DNA of 52,167 bases from Nitrospira sp. UW-LDO-01 (GTDB taxonomy: Bacteria > Nitrospirota > Nitrospiria > Nitrospirales > Nitrospiraceae), in assembly GCA_002254365.1 (NCBI GenBank), contig NIUT01000082.1, positions 1 through 52,167 on the forward strand, written 5' to 3'. Of this stretch, positions 43,137 through 51,582 are shown piece by piece. Both the position numbers and the translations under genes were made by a program. Numbering within the stretch: position 1 is the first letter of the stretch; each line of letters opens with the position of its first letter. Below the pieces are notes generated by a model. The model was not told where the DNA came from, searched no databases, and was given only the letters and a program-made list of their open reading frames with translations.

Positions 43137-44819
43137 TTACGCATGAGTATGATGCAACATGATCCGACGATCCGCATGATCCGTCAGGTTCGGATCGGTC
43201 GACACAAAGATCACCGACCAGGCCTCATCCTTCGAGCAAAGCCGTCGTAAAATCCGTTCACGCAATGATGGCTCAAGAGAATGAATCAACCCATCGAACA
43301 CGAGCACTTGCGGACGGCCAAGAATCGCACGGGCTAGAAGAATCTGCACCACGTGAGTTGGAGACAATGACTCCCCGAGTGAGGAGACATCGGACTTCAC
43401 TCCTCGCGGAAGGCCCTCGATATCTTCTTCCAACTCCGTGAAACGGAGCGCCCAGTTCAGGTCATCATAGGTGACATAGGAGCGGCCCATCACGATGTTC
43501 TCTTCGATCGTGCCCTTGACCAGGGACAATTGCGAGTCAATCATGACACTGCGGCACTGATTGATCGCGCTGGGATCGATGTAGCGAAGATCGACACCGT
43601 TATATTGCACAACGCCACCGGTCGGCACTTCAAGTCCACCAAGCACTCTTGCCAATGCCGTTTTCGCAGCCGTTGTTTTGGCATAAATCCCGAGCTTCTC
43701 ACCGGGGGCCACATCCAGATTGAAGCCATCGAACACCGCCACACCGCTGTGAACCAGACTCACCCCTTTGCAGGTCACGCGAACCCCTTGACCGAGATGC
43801 TTCGGCAGCGCCACGGTAGATTCGGTTGAGACGTAATCCTGCTCCTGACTAAACACCTCATCAAGGTGGGTGAGTGAAGCGAAGAAATAGTAGATGTACC
43901 CCATGTTCTTGATCAGCGAGTCAAAATTGATGACTAAGGCGCTGACCACCGCTTGGACTGCGACCAGCTGCCCAAGCGTCAATTGCCCTGAGGCCAAGAG
44001 CGAGCCTGAGATGGAGAGCGCACCGGCCTGTGCGATGGCTTGTCCGCCCACAGACCCGATATACTGCCGCACCAACACGGCGAACCGTGCTTTCCGAGCT
44101 TCGACATACTTGCTGACCAATGCATCGGTCTTCTGGATAAGAAATGGCTTACTGTCGGTCGCCTTTAATTGTAAGGCGTTCCGCGAAACCTCTTGGATGA
44201 AATTGAAGACATCGTATTTGGCGTGAGACATCTCCAGGGTTCTTTTCAGCGCACCACGCGAGAGCACGAAGAACGTGATCGCAAAGCCAGTCATGAGCAT
44301 GAGATTGTAAATGAGAAAATAGGGATGGTAGACGACCAGCATGATCATCCCGACCGATCCCCCGACCACCACGTTCAACAGATCGATGAGCAGCGTTGAA
44401 AGTGCCCGCTGCATGAAGACCGTTTCGATAAAGTAGTTCGCAATTTCCGGGCGAGCTCCTTTAAATCGATTACGAGGCAATGCCTCGACCATCGCCACCG
44501 CCACGCGGGCAAAGATTCTCCGCTGGACGACGTCCACGGCATAAAAATGGAAGGTCTTGAACAGACCGACGAACAGGAGCACCGAGAACATCACCGCCGT
44601 CAAGGTCCAAATCATGACCGGCTGAATCGCATAGGAAAAGGTGCTGACCAATTCCTGTACGGTCAACGGAATGATAAGAGAGAAAAAGCCAACCGCAAGG
44701 GCGTAGGAGAAAAGAAGACTCATAATCTTTTTCTCCGCCCGGATGGCCACGGACAACTGCTTCATCAGCGCTTCGAACAGGCCCCGATAACCTTCGCCCT
44801 GAGGTTCCTTCATGAGCAC
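43137..44819 (-). CDS. ABC exporter-type protein with degenerate ATPase motifs
   Basis: A 560-residue half-transporter: about six membrane helices in residues 30-315 and an ATPase-like domain from 345. The Walker A position reads IYAKTTAAKTAL (378-389); the three glycines are replaced and only Lys386-Thr387 remain. The signature LSGGQ is LSPTH (485-489). Walker B is VLVFDGLIHSLE, with the catalytic Glu changed to Gly510. The switch His is Thr541. The frame is intact, so the protein is maintained despite probable loss of normal ATP hydrolysis. It sits between the third TolC gene and HlyD. It may act as a passive channel, a scaffold or a partner of another ATPase. Confidence 0.85.
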   Translation of the reverse strand: MLMKEPQGEGYRGLFEALMKQLSVAIRAEKKIMSLLFSYALAVGFFSLIIPLTVQELVSTFSYAIQPVMIWTLTAVMFSVLLFVGLFKTFHFYAVDVVQRRIFARVAVAMVEALPRNRFKGARPEIANYFIETVFMQRALSTLLIDLLNVVVGGSVGMIMLVVYHPYFLIYNLMLMTGFAITFFVLSRGALKRTLEMSHAKYDVFNFIQEVSRNALQLKATDSKPFLIQKTDALVSKYVEARKARFAVLVRQYIGSVGGQAIAQAGALSISGSLLASGQLTLGQLVAVQAVVSALVINFDSLIKNMGYIYYFFASLTHLDEVFSQEQDYVSTESTVALPKHLGQGVRVTCKGVSLVHSGVAVFDGFNLDVAPGEKLGIYAKTTAAKTALARVLGGLEVPTGGVVQYNGVDLRYIDPSAINQCRSVMIDSQLSLVKGTIEENIVMGRSYVTYDDLNWALRFTELEEDIEGLPRGVKSDVSSLGESLSPTHVVQILLARAILGRPQVLVFDGLIHSLEPSLRERILRRLCSKDEAWSVIFVSTDPNLTDHADRRIMLHHTHA

Positions 44820-44891
44820 CCCCAGTAATATGTCAGAATGTGAATCATCGGCCCCTTTCCAACTCTTGTATACAACGGAAAATACGCCTTT

Positions 44892-44909
44892 CTTGGATCA
44901 AGATCCAAG
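44892..44909. promoter_or_regulatory. 18-bp palindrome with possible internal promoter upstream of the ABC gene
   Basis: CTTGGATC-AA-GATCCAAG is a perfect dyad in the 135-base gap between the third TolC gene and the ABC gene. On the minus strand TTGGAT inside it, an 18-base spacer and TATTTT could form a promoter. A second dyad, TTGTATACAA, lies about 15 bases further downstream. It may allow separate control of the ABC-HlyD pair. Confidence 0.4.
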
Positions 44910-44954
44910 CCCACCAAATGTACTATGCGCTACCACGAAGCCCGTCCTGCGTGC

Positions 44955-46547
44955 TTAATCACGCCCGTGATTTTTTCGCCCTGATAAGCCGGCGGAATGG
45001 ACCGGGTCACCATACTTGGCAAGCACGTTGTCGGCCAGCGGCTTGGACAAGGCGCCTCTCGCCCAGAGCATCCCCCCACGGGCCACGGCATAGTCGGCTT
45101 GCGCGCGGTAGAGCTCGTACGCTGCTTCGACCACCGCACGCTCTCGCAAGTTGACGAAGAGCACGCTCGTTGCCCCCATATGAAACCGAGCCCGTTCGCC
45201 TTCCTCCAACGTTTTCGCCAAGCGTAACGCCTCGGTCGCAGCTTTCACGCGGTCTCTGGCCCGCACGATGGCCGAGAGCCAGTTATCGACATCGATCGCG
45301 ACCTGCTTTTCGGTATAGATCTGCTTATAGGCCAATCGTTGCTGCTGCGCTTCTGCGTAGAGGACCTTTCCCCTGGCGGCCCGATTGAACAAGGGCATGC
45401 TGAAGTGAGCGCCAAAATGGTACCCGAACCCTCCGATCCAATAGATACCTCCGACCGCTGGCCCCCCTTCAAGACTGAGCTTGGGAAGTAGATTATTTTT
45501 TGCCAGCTTCAATTCGATGTTGTTTAATTTGGCCTCAATGTAGAGATCGCGCACTTCCGGCCGATCTTCCGTGGCTTCCACCTTAAAGTCCGCCACATCG
45601 TCTTCGCTCGGCAAGGGCGTTTCTCCCTGAAATTCCGGAGCCCATTCCGGGCGAGGTGTCACCGGCTCGCCGTTCTCCCAGAGAAAGAGGGCAAGCTTGT
45701 ATTGCTCATACTCCACCTTTCGTTGCGCGGCAATGGTTGCCTCGCGACGCCGCTGAACCTCTTCTCTGGCTTCGACCACGTCGATTGGAGCCACCGCGCC
45801 TGCTTTAGACTTGCCCTCAACCATGCGATAGCGGTCTTCCGCGACGGCCAGCGTCCGCTTCACCACATCGGCTTGCTTGACGGCCACCTGCCAATCCCAG
45901 TATTGCACCGCTCCGGCGAGATAGAGATCTTGCCGTTTCTGAGCCACCTTCACTTCGGCTTGCGGCCCGGCAAGCTCCGCCTGTTGGTAGGCCGCATACT
46001 CGTCGTTGATCATGAAGCCCCGCAGGAGATTCATCGAGCCACCGAAGATGATATTTTGCTGCGAATAGAACAGTTCGTTATCCGTCGGGATCGCCACCGG
46101 ACCGGTGCCTGCGCCGCAGGTGAAGGCTGGGCCCTCGCCACTGATCGCCGTACAATCCCCAAACCCGTGACGAATGCCGGTGAAGGCTTCAAGCCCATAG
46201 GGGTGGCCGATCTTGAGCATGGTATCGCTATAGCCAGCTTGCAAGGTATTCGGCACGCCACTCGCATTCGTCAGGTTATAGGTTTGAAACCGATCCACCT
46301 CGACCTCGTTGCGGAGCTTCGGCTCCCAGGCACCCAGCGTTTTCAGCATTTTTGCCCGAGCTTGCGCCCGTTCCAGCCCGGTCGCCCGGAGCAGCGGATG
46401 GGTCAACTCAATCCTGGCCAGCACTTCCTCAATGGTCAGAGCAGCGGTGCGGGTGGACTGTGCTTTCAACGCGCTTGAATCGTGCACCGGCTGCGCCAGC
46501 GCCGTCACCGGAAGCAAGGTCAGAATCATCAGTAATAGAGCGGCCAT
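44955..46547 (-). CDS. TolC-family outer membrane protein, third of three tandem paralogues
   Basis: A 530-residue outer-membrane factor. The signal peptide MAALLLMILTLLPVTALAQ is followed by HDSSALKAQSTRTAALTIEEVLARIELTHPLLRATG. The central helices include AELAGPQAEVKVAQKRQDLYLAGAVQYWDWQVAVKQADVV. The second half has ATEDRPEVRDLYIEAKLNNIELKLAKNNLLPKLSLEGG and LSAIVRARDRVKAATEALRLAKTLEEGER. TolC trimers form a beta-barrel and periplasmic tunnel. It shares most of these blocks with its two upstream neighbours. The ribosome-binding site AAGGAG stands 9 bases before the ATG. The stop codon lies within the dyad AATCACG-GGCGTGATT. Confidence 0.88.
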   Translation of the reverse strand: MAALLLMILTLLPVTALAQPVHDSSALKAQSTRTAALTIEEVLARIELTHPLLRATGLERAQARAKMLKTLGAWEPKLRNEVEVDRFQTYNLTNASGVPNTLQAGYSDTMLKIGHPYGLEAFTGIRHGFGDCTAISGEGPAFTCGAGTGPVAIPTDNELFYSQQNIIFGGSMNLLRGFMINDEYAAYQQAELAGPQAEVKVAQKRQDLYLAGAVQYWDWQVAVKQADVVKRTLAVAEDRYRMVEGKSKAGAVAPIDVVEAREEVQRRREATIAAQRKVEYEQYKLALFLWENGEPVTPRPEWAPEFQGETPLPSEDDVADFKVEATEDRPEVRDLYIEAKLNNIELKLAKNNLLPKLSLEGGPAVGGIYWIGGFGYHFGAHFSMPLFNRAARGKVLYAEAQQQRLAYKQIYTEKQVAIDVDNWLSAIVRARDRVKAATEALRLAKTLEEGERARFHMGATSVLFVNLRERAVVEAAYELYRAQADYAVARGGMLWARGALSKPLADNVLAKYGDPVHSAGLSGRKNHGRD

Positions 46548-46571
46548 CGAAGGATGCTCCTTAGTGCCGGA

Positions 46572-48158
46572 TTAATCGCGGCCAGGTTGTTTAAATCCGT
46601 ATGCACCAGCTGCCGTCAGCGGGTTTCCGTACTTGGCTAGCTCGCTTTCGGCCCACGGCTTCGACAGGGATCCCGTGGCATATAACATGCCCCCGCGGGC
46701 CACCGCGTAGTCGGCTTGCGCCCGGTACAGCCTGTACGCCTGCTCCACGACGTTCCGCTCACGGAGGTTGACGAAGAGCACAGTACTCGCACCCATATTG
46801 AAGCGGGTCCGCTCGCCCTCCTCCAACGTCTTGGCTAGTCGCAGGGCTTCCGTCGCCGCTTTTACCCGATCTCTGGCCCGTACGATCGCCGAGAGCCAGT
46901 TATCCACATCGATGCTGACCTGTTGTTCGGTATACAGCTGCTTGAAGACCAATTGTTGCTGTTCCGCCTCCGCGTACAGGACCTTCCCACGTCCTTCTCG
47001 TTGGAACAGCGGCATCTTAAATTGCGATCCCATGCGATAGCCGACACCCACAATCCAATCCGCAGGGGCCTCCATGCGGCCGCCGCTAAAATCGAACGTG
47101 GGGAGCAGGTAGTTCTTCGCGAGCTTGAGATCGATATTGTTCATCTGGGCTTCGATATAGATGTCTCGCACTTCCGGGCGATCTTCTTTCGCCGCCACTT
47201 TGTTCGCGGCGATTTCTTCCGCAGTCGGCAAGGGGGTCTCCCCCTGGAACTCCGGTGCCCATTCCGGACGCGGGGTCACAGGCTCGCCACCCTCCCAGAG
47301 AAAGAGCGAGAGCTTATACTGCTCATACTCAACGTTCCGTTGCGCCGCAATCGCCGCCTCCCGTCTGGCCTGAACCTCCTGATTGACTTCGATCACATCG
47401 AGCGGCGCGACCTTCCCACCCTTCGCCATTCCTTGAACCTGCACCAAGCGATCTTCGGCAACCGCCAACACACGCTTGACCATCTCAGCCTGCTTGACGG
47501 CGACCTGCCAATCCCAATATTGGACGGCCCCGGCGAGATAGAGATCCTGCCGTTTCTGGGCCACCGCGATTTCCGCCTGCGGACCAGCCAGTTCGGCCTT
47601 TTGAAACTCCGCATACTCGTCGTTCATCATGAAGCCACGCAGCAGATGGAACTCCCCACCGAAGATCATTTGCTGCAGGCTATAGAAGCCCAGCGGATCA
47701 GGGATATACCCAACTGTCCCTGCCTCGAGGCCGCCCGATCCGGTTCCATCAGGAATAGGGCCGAGAACACCCCGATCGCCAAAGCCGTTGCGGATCCCGC
47801 CCCGAACCGTGAAGCCCCAAGGGTGCCCCAGTTCGAGCTTGGTGTCGTTAAATCCCCCAGTGATTACCTCTTGGGGATAGAGGAAGTTATAGACTTGGAT
47901 GCGATTGACATTTGTCGTGTTCTTGAAGGTCGGTTCCCAGGCGCCGAGCGCTTTGAGGATTTTCGCCCGGGCTTGCATTCGGTCGACGCCCTGCGCTCGC
48001 AGCAGCGGATGGGTCAACTCAATCCGGGCCAGCACTTCGCTGATCGTCAGGGGTTCCGTGCGGACAGATTGCGCCTTTAACGCGCTGGTATCATGAACCG
48101 GTCCCGCCAGAGTTGTCACCGGAAGGAAGATCAGGATTATGAATAACAGAGCGGCCAT
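46572..48158 (-). CDS. TolC-family outer membrane protein, second of three tandem paralogues
   Basis: A 528-residue paralogue of its neighbours, with the signal peptide MAALLFIILIFLPVTTLAG. Shared blocks include VLARIELTHPLLRAQG, AELAGPQAEIAVAQKRQDLYLAGAVQYWDWQVAV, PVTPRPEWAPEFQGETPLPT, AIVRARDRVKAATEALRLAKTLEEGERTRFNMGAS and a C-terminal FKQPGRD. The variable portion (about residues 100-160) differs most and carries a Gly-rich loop GTGSGGLEAGTVGYI. The ATG at 48158 has AGAAGGAG upstream. The frame is open to 48293, but that extension overlaps the preceding gene. The spacing to the next gene is 24 bases. Confidence 0.9.
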   Translation of the reverse strand: MAALLFIILIFLPVTTLAGPVHDTSALKAQSVRTEPLTISEVLARIELTHPLLRAQGVDRMQARAKILKALGAWEPTFKNTTNVNRIQVYNFLYPQEVITGGFNDTKLELGHPWGFTVRGGIRNGFGDRGVLGPIPDGTGSGGLEAGTVGYIPDPLGFYSLQQMIFGGEFHLLRGFMMNDEYAEFQKAELAGPQAEIAVAQKRQDLYLAGAVQYWDWQVAVKQAEMVKRVLAVAEDRLVQVQGMAKGGKVAPLDVIEVNQEVQARREAAIAAQRNVEYEQYKLSLFLWEGGEPVTPRPEWAPEFQGETPLPTAEEIAANKVAAKEDRPEVRDIYIEAQMNNIDLKLAKNYLLPTFDFSGGRMEAPADWIVGVGYRMGSQFKMPLFQREGRGKVLYAEAEQQQLVFKQLYTEQQVSIDVDNWLSAIVRARDRVKAATEALRLAKTLEEGERTRFNMGASTVLFVNLRERNVVEQAYRLYRAQADYAVARGGMLYATGSLSKPWAESELAKYGNPLTAAGAYGFKQPGRD

Positions 48159-48181
48159 AGCAGGATGCTCCTTCTGTCGCA

Positions 48182-49738
48182 TTAATCGCGCCCCGGTTGC
48201 TTGAAGCCGTTCAGACCAGCCGCCGTCTTTGGATCGCCGTACTGCGCCAACGACTCTGTCGGCCAGGGCTTCGACAACAGTCCTCTCGCCCACAGCATGC
48301 CTCCACGCGCCACGGCGTAGTCTGCCTGGGCCCGATACAACTTGTAGGCTGACTCCACCACGTTGCGCTCCCGAAGGTTCACGAAGAGCACGGTCGTCGC
48401 CCCCATGTTGAAGCGTGTCCGCTCGCCCTCTTCCAGCGTCTTGGCCAAACGGAGCGCTTCCGTTGCTGCCGTTACCCGGTCTCTGGCGCGCACAATCGCC
48501 GAGAGCCAGTTGTCCACGTCGAAGCTGACTTGTTGCTCGGTATATTGCTGCTTCAACATCAATTGCTGCTGACCCACTTCCGCGGACATGATCTTCCCCC
48601 GGGCTTCCCGCTGAAACAGCGGCATCTCGAAGTGCAGCCCCGCCCGATAGCCGATACCCACAATCCAGTCCGTGGCACCCTGGGTCGGCCCCGCTTCCAC
48701 CGTCATCTTCGGCAGCAATTTGTTCTTGGCAAGCTTCAGGTCGATGTTGTTCTTCCTGGCTTCGATGTAAAGATCCCGTACTTCCGGCCGATCTTCCTTG
48801 GCTTCCACTTTATAAGCCGCAATCTCCTCTTCGGTCGGCAGCGGCGTTTCCCCCTGGAATTCCGGCGCCCATTCCGGACGCGGTGTCACCGGCTCATTAT
48901 TCTCCCAGAGATAGAGGGACAGCTTGTACTGCTCATACTCAATATTGCGTTGCGCCGCGATCGCCGCTTCTCTCCGCCTTTGCACTTCTTGGTTCGCCTC
49001 GACCAGATCGAGGGGCGCGACCCTCCCGCCCTTGGCTAACCCTTCAACCTGAGCCACACGGTCTTCCGCCACAGTCAAGGCGCGCTTCACCATATCGGCC
49101 TGCCTGACGGCCACCTGCCAATCCCAGTACTGCACGGCCCCGGCAAGATAGAGATCCTGGCGCTTCTGCGCCACCTTGATCTCCGCCTGCGGCCCCGCGA
49201 GCTCAGCCTGTTGATACTCGGCATTTTCTTCGTTGATCATCAGGCCTCGCAGCAGCTGGAACGACCCCGCGAGGATGATTTGCTGTTGCGGATAGAAGAG
49301 CTGCAGGTCAGGAATAATCGCCGTGAAGTTCTGAGTGACACGATCCCCGATGCCGTTGCGGACTCCTCCCTCGAACCGGAACCCTAAAGGGTGCCCGACC
49401 TCGAGCTTGGTATCGTTATAACCCCCTGTATTCATGTGCGGGAGAAACTGGGCCGTTGTCGTGAGATTCCACGTGTTATAGCGTTCAGCCTCGGTAATGT
49501 TCTTGAACGTTGGTTCCCAAGCTGCGAGTGCCTTCAGGATTTTTGCCCGGGCCTTCGTGCGCTCGGCGCCTGCCGCCCGGAGCAGCGGATGGGTCAGCTC
49601 AATACGGGCGAGCACCTCTCCGATACTCAAGGGTTCAGTGCGCGTCGACAGAGCCTTCACAGCACTCGAGTCGATGACCGGCTCCGCCATCGCGGTCATT
49701 GGCAGAATTGCTACCAGAGCCAACACCAGTGCGACCAT
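48182..49738 (-). CDS. TolC-family outer membrane protein, first of three tandem paralogues
   Basis: A 518-residue paralogue and first gene of the operon. The signal peptide is MVALVLALVAILPMTAMAE. It shares VLARIELTHPLLRAAG, ILKALAAWEPTFKNI, AELAGPQAEIKVAQKRQDLYLAGAVQYWDWQVAVRQADMV and RVTAATEALRLAKTLEEGERTRFNMGATTVLFVNLRER, and the C-terminus FKQPGRD. The start at 49738 is supported by GAGAGGAG upstream. A longer frame to 49882 would run into the LysR start. It is read divergently from the regulator with about 145 bases between them. Confidence 0.9.
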   Translation of the reverse strand: MVALVLALVAILPMTAMAEPVIDSSAVKALSTRTEPLSIGEVLARIELTHPLLRAAGAERTKARAKILKALAAWEPTFKNITEAERYNTWNLTTTAQFLPHMNTGGYNDTKLEVGHPLGFRFEGGVRNGIGDRVTQNFTAIIPDLQLFYPQQQIILAGSFQLLRGLMINEENAEYQQAELAGPQAEIKVAQKRQDLYLAGAVQYWDWQVAVRQADMVKRALTVAEDRVAQVEGLAKGGRVAPLDLVEANQEVQRRREAAIAAQRNIEYEQYKLSLYLWENNEPVTPRPEWAPEFQGETPLPTEEEIAAYKVEAKEDRPEVRDLYIEARKNNIDLKLAKNKLLPKMTVEAGPTQGATDWIVGIGYRAGLHFEMPLFQREARGKIMSAEVGQQQLMLKQQYTEQQVSFDVDNWLSAIVRARDRVTAATEALRLAKTLEEGERTRFNMGATTVLFVNLRERNVVESAYKLYRAQADYAVARGGMLWARGLLSKPWPTESLAQYGDPKTAAGLNGFKQPGRD

Positions 49739-49818
49739 GTGAGATGCTCCTCTCGTATACATTCGGCGGACGGCGCCCACAGTAGCAACCTCGTCTTCTT
49801 TTTTCAAAATAGATAAAA

Positions 49819-49856
49819 CGGATTTGTGATATCGATTAATCCGATGGTATAGTACC
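49819..49856. promoter_or_regulatory. Shared operator/promoter region between the TolC operon and the LysR gene
   Basis: CGGATT (49819-49824) and AATCCG (49838-49843) form an inverted repeat with a 13-base centre, as LysR-type regulators often bind. It overlaps a plus-strand promoter for the regulator (TTGTGA at 49824-49829, 18-base spacer, TATAGT at 49848-49853). A GGTA-TAG-TACC dyad covers that -10 box. A minus-strand TTAATC-17-TTATCT pair could serve the TolC operon. Confidence 0.5.
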
Positions 49857-49882
49857 GCCGCTCTCCCAAGGCTACGGGCCAT

Positions 49883-50782
49883 ATGGATTGGTTAAACTAT
49901 CATCACTTGTTATATTTCTGGTCCGTTGCCAAACACGGAACCGTCACTAAAGCCTGCGAAGAGCTCCGGCTTGCTCAACCGACCGTCAGCGGGCAGATCC
50001 ATCTGTTAGAAGCGACCTTGGGCGAAAAGTTGTTCATTCGAACAGGCCGGCGTCTGGTGCTGACGGAGATGGGCCAGCTCGTGTTCAAGTACGCGGAGGA
50101 CATCTTCGCGACCGGGCAAGAGCTGATGAATACCGTCAGGGGGCAGGAGAACGGACAGCCGACACGTCTGGTCGTGGGCATTGCCAACGCCGTTCCTAAA
50201 CCACTCGCCACCCAACTGCTCAAGTCCGCTCTCAGGCTCTATAAACCGACACGCTTAATCTGCCAAGAGGATAACCTGCACCAGCTTCTGACCGATCTGG
50301 CCGCTCATCGTTCCGATTTGGTGATCGCTGATACTCCGGCTCCACCTGGAGTAAAGGCACATGCGTACAACCACCCGTTGGGCGAATCAGGCGTCACGCT
50401 GTTCGCCACGGCAAGACTGGCTGCCCAGTATCGTCGCGACTTTCCCCACTCACTCCGCAACGCGCCGCTCCTCCTCCCCACCTCGAGTGCGGTGCTTCGT
50501 CGCTTGATGGACCAATGGATGGTGAACCACGGCGTCCACCCCACCGTGGTGGGCGAGTTTGATGACAGTGCGACTCTCAAAGCCTTCGGCCAGGATGGCC
50601 ATGGGATCTTCCCCGGCGCCACTGTGATCGAAAAGGAGATCTGTCGCCAATACCAGGTGCAAGTGGTTGGACAGCTGGACGGACTCATCCAACATTTCTA
50701 CGCGATCACCGTGGAACGGCGACTGAAACACCCCGCTGTGCTTGCGCTTGTCCGCACCGCCCGACGCGAGTTGCTCAACTGA
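49883..50782 (+). CDS. NhaR-like LysR-family transcriptional regulator
   Basis: A 299-residue LysR-type protein. The N-terminal helix-turn-helix has LNYHHLLYFWSVAKHGTVTKACEELRLAQPTVSGQIHLLEATLGEKLF, typical of NhaR-type members, then a linker helix and an effector domain (about residues 90-295). NhaR controls ion or envelope-stress genes in E. coli. Here the divergent position suggests control of the TolC-ABC-HlyD operon. Its start lies about 30 bases after the predicted TATAGT box. The effector is unknown. Confidence 0.9.
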   Translation: MDWLNYHHLLYFWSVAKHGTVTKACEELRLAQPTVSGQIHLLEATLGEKLFIRTGRRLVLTEMGQLVFKYAEDIFATGQELMNTVRGQENGQPTRLVVGIANAVPKPLATQLLKSALRLYKPTRLICQEDNLHQLLTDLAAHRSDLVIADTPAPPGVKAHAYNHPLGESGVTLFATARLAAQYRRDFPHSLRNAPLLLPTSSAVLRRLMDQWMVNHGVHPTVVGEFDDSATLKAFGQDGHGIFPGATVIEKEICRQYQVQVVGQLDGLIQHFYAITVERRLKHPAVLALVRTARRELLN

Positions 50783-50837
50783 CGGAGTTTTTGAACACCT
50801 CCCCGTTGCGCTGGTTCATTTCTACCATGGACATCCG

Positions 50838-51551
50838 TCACGTCTGATGGCGCCCAACAGCGTTCAGCAGTTGCGCTCGCTCCTGACTCGTGAGCTCCTT
50901 CCACTCGCCGGTGCCCAGCCCGTTGACTGTGATGTGCATGATCCTGGTTCGATGCAGCAGGATCACCCGATAGCCGAGCGCATGGCACATCCGTCTGATC
51001 TGCCGATTCCGCCCCTCGGTCAAGACAATGCGAAACCGGTCAGGCCCGACCCGACTCATTCGGCAGGGCTTCGTCCGGCTGCCGAGAATCACGACGCCCT
51101 CCGCCATATGACCTAGAAAGGTCTGATCGAACGAACGATCCACCCGCACGAGATACTCTCGCTCGTGGCCGAATTCCGTACGGAGAATCTCGTTCACGAT
51201 GTTACCGTCGTTCGTCAGCAAGATGAGCCCGGATGAATCCTTGTCGAGCCGCCCGATCGGAAAAATCCGTTCAGGATGTCCGATCTCGGCAATGATGTTT
51301 CGAGCGACGTGCGATTCGCTCGTGGTCGTGACGCCGACCGGCTTATGGTACTTGATGTAGAGGGAAGCTTTTCCCCAGGGTAAGACCTGGCCCTCGCGAG
51401 CGATGACGTCTGATGGCTCGACCTGGTCCCCGAGCTTGGCCACACGGCCATTGATCGTGATCGCTCCGGACTCGACCAATCGATCGGCTTCACGCCGAGA
51501 GCAGATCCCCTGTTCGGTAAAGAATTTATTGATGCGGATGGTGTGCGCCAC
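50838..51551 (-). CDS. RluB/RsuA-family pseudouridine synthase
   Basis: A 237-residue enzyme with an N-terminal S4 domain (residues 5-50: INKFFTEQGICSRREADRLVESGAITING). The catalytic domain has IYIKYHKPVGVTTT-type phrasing, then FPIGRLDKDSSGLILLTNDG with the catalytic Asp in GRLDKDS. ILTEGRNRQIRRMCHALGY is typical of the RsuA/RluB/E/F group. It isomerises uridine in rRNA. RluB, RluE and RluF cannot be told apart with confidence by sequence alone. It converges on the LysR gene. Confidence 0.92.
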   Translation of the reverse strand: MAHTIRINKFFTEQGICSRREADRLVESGAITINGRVAKLGDQVEPSDVIAREGQVLPWGKASLYIKYHKPVGVTTTSESHVARNIIAEIGHPERIFPIGRLDKDSSGLILLTNDGNIVNEILRTEFGHEREYLVRVDRSFDQTFLGHMAEGVVILGSRTKPCRMSRVGPDRFRIVLTEGRNRQIRRMCHALGYRVILLHRTRIMHITVNGLGTGEWKELTSQERAQLLNAVGRHQT

Positions 51552-51582
51552 GAGAGCAGGAGACGGTTAATATGCGTATCGA

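Noticed and set aside
44955-44975. A hairpin with a T-run on the plus strand at the end of the third TolC gene
   Set aside because: The T-run would serve only a plus-strand transcript, and no plus-strand gene ends here. It is probably a coincidence of the stop region.
45702-46478. Long plus-strand frames opposite the three TolC genes (for example 45702-46478 and 46923-48080)
   Set aside because: They are antisense shadows produced by the codon usage of the TolC paralogues. Matching shadows recur at the same relative places in all three copies.
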